Positions 7,233 through 10,415 of a DNA stretch of 10,415 bases are shown in pieces. Positions within the stretch are counted from its first letter, which is position 1. The number at the start of each line of letters is the position of its first letter. The DNA is from an uncultured bacterium (lineage in GTDB: Bacteria > Verrucomicrobiota > Kiritimatiellia > CAIKKV01), in contig CAIKKV010000274.1 of the NCBI GenBank assembly GCA_903828035.1, forward strand, positions 1 to 10,415, in the 5' to 3' direction. Below the pieces are notes generated by a model. The model saw nothing but the letters and a program-made list of their open reading frames with translations, was not told the DNA's origin and did no database searches. A program made the position numbers and the translations under genes.

Positions 7233-8212
7233 GACGCCACCAGCCCCCAGACCGCCAGCCACAGGGGAAGCGTCAGCGTGCACAAGGCGTAGCTGATCAT
7301 CATGAAGCTGCCCGTCTGCTGCTCGTCGCCGCCATACTTGCGCACCTGTAGCGCGAGGGCCGTGGCGGGGGCCGAGGCCGCCTGGATGACCAGGAAATTG
7401 CCCATCAGGGGGTCGATCCGGACCGCCGTCCAGGCGGTCAAGGCCCCCAGCACGGTCACCAGGAGCGCCGGCAGCAGGACCAGCTTGACGCCGATGGCGC
7501 GGACGGCGTCGGACCAGGGGGGCAGCCGGGTCAGCGCAATGCCTCCCACGGTGGCGCCAAGGACGAAGGTGGCCACCGGCACCGTGGCTGAGCCGAGCAT
7601 GTCAAAGGAGTCCACGATCACGGAAGGAATAAACCCGCCCAGCCCCACAAGCACCAGCGTGACAGCCGCGATGTTGGCGGTGAACGGGGGCGTGATGAAG
7701 CCGCGCCAGCCGCCGCCGGCGGGCTGGCCGATGGCGCCGGCATTGGCCGTGGCCAGGCGCTTGCCCACGCTCCAGAGCAGGGGGCTGTAGCCCAGGATGA
7801 ACAGGAAGGTGAGCATGGCGAAGCGGTCGAACTGCTCCGGATAGGCCATCTTGCCGAGCGGCAGGGCCATGTACCCGGAGTTCTGGAGGGCGGCCATGGC
7901 CAGCATCAGGTTCTTGCGCGGCAGCTCGCGGCGGAACAGGAGCCAGCCCATGGCGAGGCCGGCCGAGCTGACCGCCACGCCGAGGATCGGCAGCATCCAC
8001 CAGCCCGGCGTGGTGGCCGGATGAAAGGTCTTCGTGATATTGGAGAAGATCATGCTGGGCAGCAGCACGTTGACCGTGACCGTGGCCAGGGCGCGGATGT
8101 GGTCCTGCGTGATCCAGCGGCGGCGGACCATGAAACCGGCCAGAACGGCGATCAGCAGAAGCTGGACCATGGCGCGGAACAGGATGAAAAATGTGCCTGA
8201 GAATGCGTCCAT
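7229..8212 (-). CDS. AEC-family (auxin efflux carrier-like) transporter, 327 aa
   Basis: About ten hydrophobic spans are visible over the whole length, the usual size and layout for the AEC/Mem_trans family. Family marks include LLPSMIFSNI (50-59), ALQNSGYMALPLG (108-120), a central ITPPFTANIAAV (173-184), and ASAPATALALQVRKYGGDE (279-297), the conserved second half-repeat with the Pro-Ala-Thr break. Members export or import organic acids such as malate or auxin-like compounds across the inner membrane; substrate here unknown. The start codon lies 3 bases after the stop of a 29-aa membrane protein gene, and its weak ribosome site (GGGAG) lies inside that gene, which suggests translational coupling. 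Its stop overlaps the ABC-F start by four bases. Confidence 0.9.
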   Translation of the reverse strand: MDAFSGTFFILFRAMVQLLLIAVLAGFMVRRRWITQDHIRALATVTVNVLLPSMIFSNITKTFHPATTPGWWMLPILGVAVSSAGLAMGWLLFRRELPRKNLMLAMAALQNSGYMALPLGKMAYPEQFDRFAMLTFLFILGYSPLLWSVGKRLATANAGAIGQPAGGGWRGFITPPFTANIAAVTLVLVGLGGFIPSVIVDSFDMLGSATVPVATFVLGATVGGIALTRLPPWSDAVRAIGVKLVLLPALLVTVLGALTAWTAVRIDPLMGNFLVIQAASAPATALALQVRKYGGDEQQTGSFMMISYALCTLTLPLWLAVWGLVAS

Positions 8213-8215
8213 GGC

Positions 8216-8305
8216 CTACTCCCGGTCCCCTTCCCGGGCCCGCACCACCATGGCCGCAATGCCAATGGCCAGAAAAATGATTACCGTTACAAGGGTCAGG
8301 ATCAT
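8216..8305 (-). CDS. 29-aa single-span membrane protein, possible small subunit of the AEC transporter
   Basis: ATG at 8305 opens a 29-codon frame ending TAG at 8218-8216. Residues 2-21 (MILTLVTVIIFLAIG and on) form one uninterrupted hydrophobic span, followed by a charged tail VRAREGDRE. GGAG lies 5 bases before the ATG. A promoter is positioned to start transcription ~17 bases upstream, and the stop is 3 bases before the AEC start. This matches the style of tiny accessory subunits known beside some secondary transporters (for example the MetS-type subunits of NSS transporters). I know of no standard small partner for the AEC family, so the pairing is an inference. Its size would hide it from most gene callers. 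Confidence 0.7.
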   Translation of the reverse strand: MILTLVTVIIFLAIGIAAMVVRAREGDRE

Positions 8306-8328
8306 CGTGTCTCCGCTATGAACACTCT

Positions 8329-8357
8329 ATGATCCCTGCATCCGCCCCGCCCGTCAA
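8329..8357 (-). promoter_or_regulatory. promoter of the six-gene operon
   Basis: On the minus strand TTGACG (8357-8352, five of six matches) and GATCAT (8334-8329, four of six) are separated by 17 bases. Transcription would start near 8322, giving a short leader with the GGAG ribosome site of the 29-aa gene. It lies in the 196-base gap downstream of the heparinase-like gene. I see no clear intrinsic terminator in that gap, so readthrough from upstream is also possible. Confidence 0.5.
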
Positions 8358-8501
8358 GCCGATAGCGAAGCCAAGGATCGACCTTTCGTCTGTTTTGGTG
8401 TTTTGACGAAGCGAGATGACCTTGGTTCCCACATGAGCCCCGTGGCACGTATACAAGGAATCAAAGGGCCGGGCGGGCTTTAAGCGGAAACCATCAAACA
8501 A

Positions 8502-10364
8502 TTAACGAAGGGGCCGCTTGCATCTCAGCCGCGAGCCGGACAGAACAAACTGCCAGCTCTTCTCCGGGGCGGTCACCGTCAGACCCTTGCCATCCCACTC
8601 CGCCTTCAGGCGCGGCGACGCGCCGGCCGCGAAGGCTTCCAGCAGCGTGACGAACCGGGCGCGCCTCGCGGGCTTCGGCAATCCGAAGCGGAGCTGGCAC
8701 ATCTGCCGGTCCCCGTGCGCCCCGATTCCCTTTTGCGCCTGCTCCTCCGCCGTGCCGATCCCCGCCTCCGGGCCCAGCAGCGTCACGCGCAGCCGGCCGC
8801 GCTCGCCGCCCGACTCCCACGCCCGCTCGCCCGCCGGCACAAACGGCGAGTCCGCCTGGAACTGCTCTTTCCACGCGTGGAACAACACGTCGAACGTCGC
8901 CGGCTTGGCGGCCGCCAGATCGTCCACCACCACCCAGGCATCCTTCCCCACCGCCACCACATGGCGGTTGAACCGGGTCAGCCCCAGCTCCGCCGGATAG
9001 GCCGGCGCCACGTCGGCCGAAACAACGGCATAGTCCGCGCCCGCCTCGTAATGCCGGATGGCGGGGCCCCTCTTCTCCCGGCGCAGCAGCTGGCACTCGA
9101 ACCACTCGCCGCCCTCGCCCTCCTGCCCGCGCCCGTTCACCAGCACCGTGTTGTGATAGGCGGTCAGCTTCATGCTGTACGCGCCGTGGTTGATCAGCCA
9201 GTCGCCATGCGCGAACAGCTGGAGGTTGCCCGCCGCCGGCGCCATGTGCCCGCCGCCGATGCACTGCGGGTAGTTCTCCAGCGCGTGATGCCCCGCATGC
9301 GGCCCGCACAGGAAGCCGAGCACGGACTCGTCCCCGCCCCACCCCGAGCGCGCCACCACCAGGCCCTTGTCCTCAAAATGGTGACAAAGGGGAAGCGCCT
9401 CCACCGGCGCGGCCGGCACCGACGGATCGTGCCACAGCAGGCTCATGCAGGCGCCCCCGGCAACCGACACCCCCTCGTCCGAGAGCCGGTCGGCCGCGGC
9501 CTGCGCGACCGGGTCCCGGTTGCAGGAGGCGAGGTAGCGAAGGTAGTTCTCGGGGCCATACCAGTCGTAGCGCATGCTGTCCCCAAAATGAAGATGCACG
9601 TTTCCGGGCTTCAGGTGCTTCATCGGGAGGGAGCTGTACAGGTAAAACAGCGGAAGGTTCCGCATATGCGCATTTTCCGCGAACGGATCCCAGCCCAGGA
9701 AGTCGCGGACCAGCGCCGCCACCCGCACATACGAGTCGGTGAAAAATCCGCCGTAGCTGATGCCCTCGGGAGAGACGCCGTCGGGCCCGAGCGCGGCCGT
9801 GATCACCCGGGTCTTCTCGGAAATGAAGCGGAGCCAGGGCGCGGTGCCGGGAACCTCCCCGTAGATCGCAAAAACGGGAACAGCCGCCTGCAGGAACCGG
9901 TGCAGGGCGATGTTCCAGCCATAGGTGCCGGCCTCGTACACCTCGTGCAGCGCCAGCCGGTGATAGTGCGCGCGGCCCTTCTGGTCGAGGTAGTCCCGCG
10001 CCCGGCCGCGCAGCGCCTCGGGCATGTCGTGGTACAGCCAGTCGTAGGCCATGGCCAGGGACTGGAGATCCTCCCACTTGGCCTGCGTCGTGCCGTCCAG
10101 CACGGACTCCAGCGCCGCCAGCGCGCGGTCAAGATGGGCGCGCTCGCCGGTCAGCAGCCAGGCCAGGGCCAGGTCGGGCATCATCCCCTCGCCCGCGGTT
10201 TTCAGGAGCCGGGCGAAATGGCGCGCGAAGGGCGGCTGATCCAGCCTCGCCTTCAGCGCCGCGAGGCTTTCCGCATTCAGGTACAGGCGCGGATGCACGC
10301 CCCACCACTCGTTTTCCAGCGGGGTCGCGCCGTTGATGATATCGGCTTCCGGACAGGCACTCAT
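8502..10364 (-). CDS. heparinase II/III-family protein (polysaccharide lyase-like), 620 aa
   Basis: The N-terminal half (residues ~20-315) is an alpha/alpha-toroid of the DUF4962/heparinase N-terminal type: HPRLYLNAESLAALKARL (24-41), YDWLYHDMP (107-115), YGWNIALHRF (148-157), and DGVSPEGISYGGFFTDSYV (195-213) with the presumed catalytic Tyr204. The C-terminal half (~330-610) is the beta-sandwich with GGGHMAPAAGNLQLFAHGDW (370-389) and TAYHNTVLVNGRGQ (401-414). Known members cleave uronic-acid polysaccharides by elimination. Here the His of the usual HxHxDxG is kept (His373), but the second His and the Asp are both Ala (375 and 377), so activity or metal binding is in doubt. No signal peptide is visible at this start. 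AAGGAG lies 6 bases before the ATG at 10364. The frame is open further upstream to the window edge, but that stretch looks non-family. Confidence 0.88.
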   Translation of the reverse strand: MSACPEADIINGATPLENEWWGVHPRLYLNAESLAALKARLDQPPFARHFARLLKTAGEGMMPDLALAWLLTGERAHLDRALAALESVLDGTTQAKWEDLQSLAMAYDWLYHDMPEALRGRARDYLDQKGRAHYHRLALHEVYEAGTYGWNIALHRFLQAAVPVFAIYGEVPGTAPWLRFISEKTRVITAALGPDGVSPEGISYGGFFTDSYVRVAALVRDFLGWDPFAENAHMRNLPLFYLYSSLPMKHLKPGNVHLHFGDSMRYDWYGPENYLRYLASCNRDPVAQAAADRLSDEGVSVAGGACMSLLWHDPSVPAAPVEALPLCHHFEDKGLVVARSGWGGDESVLGFLCGPHAGHHALENYPQCIGGGHMAPAAGNLQLFAHGDWLINHGAYSMKLTAYHNTVLVNGRGQEGEGGEWFECQLLRREKRGPAIRHYEAGADYAVVSADVAPAYPAELGLTRFNRHVVAVGKDAWVVVDDLAAAKPATFDVLFHAWKEQFQADSPFVPAGERAWESGGERGRLRVTLLGPEAGIGTAEEQAQKGIGAHGDRQMCQLRFGLPKPARRARFVTLLEAFAAGASPRLKAEWDGKGLTVTAPEKSWQFVLSGSRLRCKRPLR

Positions 10365-10415
10365 GCGATCTCCTTGCTCTTTCGTCGGGCCGAGCCCGCC
10401 GGCCGCCCCCCGCGG
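10361..10415 (-). CDS. possible C-terminal end of an upstream gene overlapping the heparinase-like start
   Basis: A minus-strand frame open from the right edge ends in TGA at 10363-10361, overlapping the heparinase-like ATG as ATGA. The visible tail (17 residues, ending RRKSKEIA) is basic. Two other junctions in this window use the same ATGA overlap, which makes a translationally coupled upstream gene plausible. With so few residues this could be chance. Confidence 0.35.
   Translation of the reverse strand, partial: RGGRPAGSARRKSKEIA

Noticed and set aside
7232..7283. Longer N-terminus for the ABC-F protein (17 extra residues)
   Set aside because: The extension lies inside the AEC gene, has no family match, and the start at 7232 has the overlap seen at another junction.
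4518..7292. 924-codon plus-strand open frame
   Set aside because: It is antisense to the ABC-F gene and its neighbours, whose motifs are intact; the translation is Arg/Gln/Leu/His-rich low-complexity typical of a GC-rich shadow frame.
8316..8501. 61-codon minus-strand frame between the heparinase-like gene and the operon
   Set aside because: Starts at TTG, has no ribosome site, contains the operon promoter, and shows no recognisable features.
8306..8501. Searched for an intrinsic terminator after the heparinase-like gene
   Set aside because: Only short 4-bp stems without T-runs were found.
8494..9342. 282-codon minus-strand frame, and a similar 234-codon one at 9373-10077
   Set aside because: Both lie out of frame within the heparinase-like gene and read as Gly/Arg/Ala-rich sequence without domains.
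1..10415. CRISPR arrays, tRNA or rRNA genes, insertion-sequence ends
   Set aside because: No spaced repeats, no cloverleaf-like or ribosomal RNA stretches, and no transposase motifs were seen on either strand.

Overview
The window looks like a chromosomal stretch of a GC-rich Gram-negative bacterium, most likely from the Planctomycetes-Verrucomicrobia-Chlamydiae group (a Kiritimatiellota/Verrucomicrobiota-type genome). This is inferred from gene style: paired secreted proteins with a LamG-like fold, a calcium-binding 'GTDP' repeat and a conserved C-terminal module, a heparinase II/III-family protein, and an outer-membrane porin. No rRNA, tRNA, CRISPR array or recognisable transposase was seen, and taxonomy cannot be settled from the sequence alone.

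Nearly everything is transcribed leftward (minus strand). In transcription order: (1) a probable end of an unseen upstream gene at the right edge, overlapping the start of (2) a 620-aa heparinase II/III-family protein; (3) a sigma70-like promoter near 8329-8357 followed by a tightly packed run of six genes: a 29-aa single-span membrane protein, an AEC-family transporter, an ABC-F ATPase, an FmdB-type zinc-ribbon protein, a 3D-domain lipoprotein and an unrecognised 167-aa protein. Two junctions in this run are 4-base ATGA overlaps and the others are gaps of 3 to 20 bases, so it reads as one operon. (4) Two tandem paralogous secreted proteins (481 and 456 aa) follow, each with its own promoter. 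The two promoters share an identical 17-bp block that contains the -35 hexamer, at nearly the same distance from each start codon. A strong intrinsic terminator closes the second paralog. (5) A promoter and the first ~154 residues of a beta-barrel porin come last. The porin homology then stops, and the remaining ~255 bases look more like coding sequence on the opposite strand, which suggests a rearrangement or an assembly chimera.

Functionally, the flanks (heparinase-like protein, LamG-type secreted proteins, porin) fit a surface and polysaccharide-handling lifestyle. The central operon mixes housekeeping translation (ABC-F), envelope (3D lipoprotein) and transport (AEC) functions. The items most worth a second look are the untypical 29-aa membrane protein 3 bases ahead of the AEC transporter, the duplicated promoter block of the paralog pair, the altered metal-site motif in the heparinase-like protein, and the broken left end. 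No intergenic stretch exceeds 300 bases.
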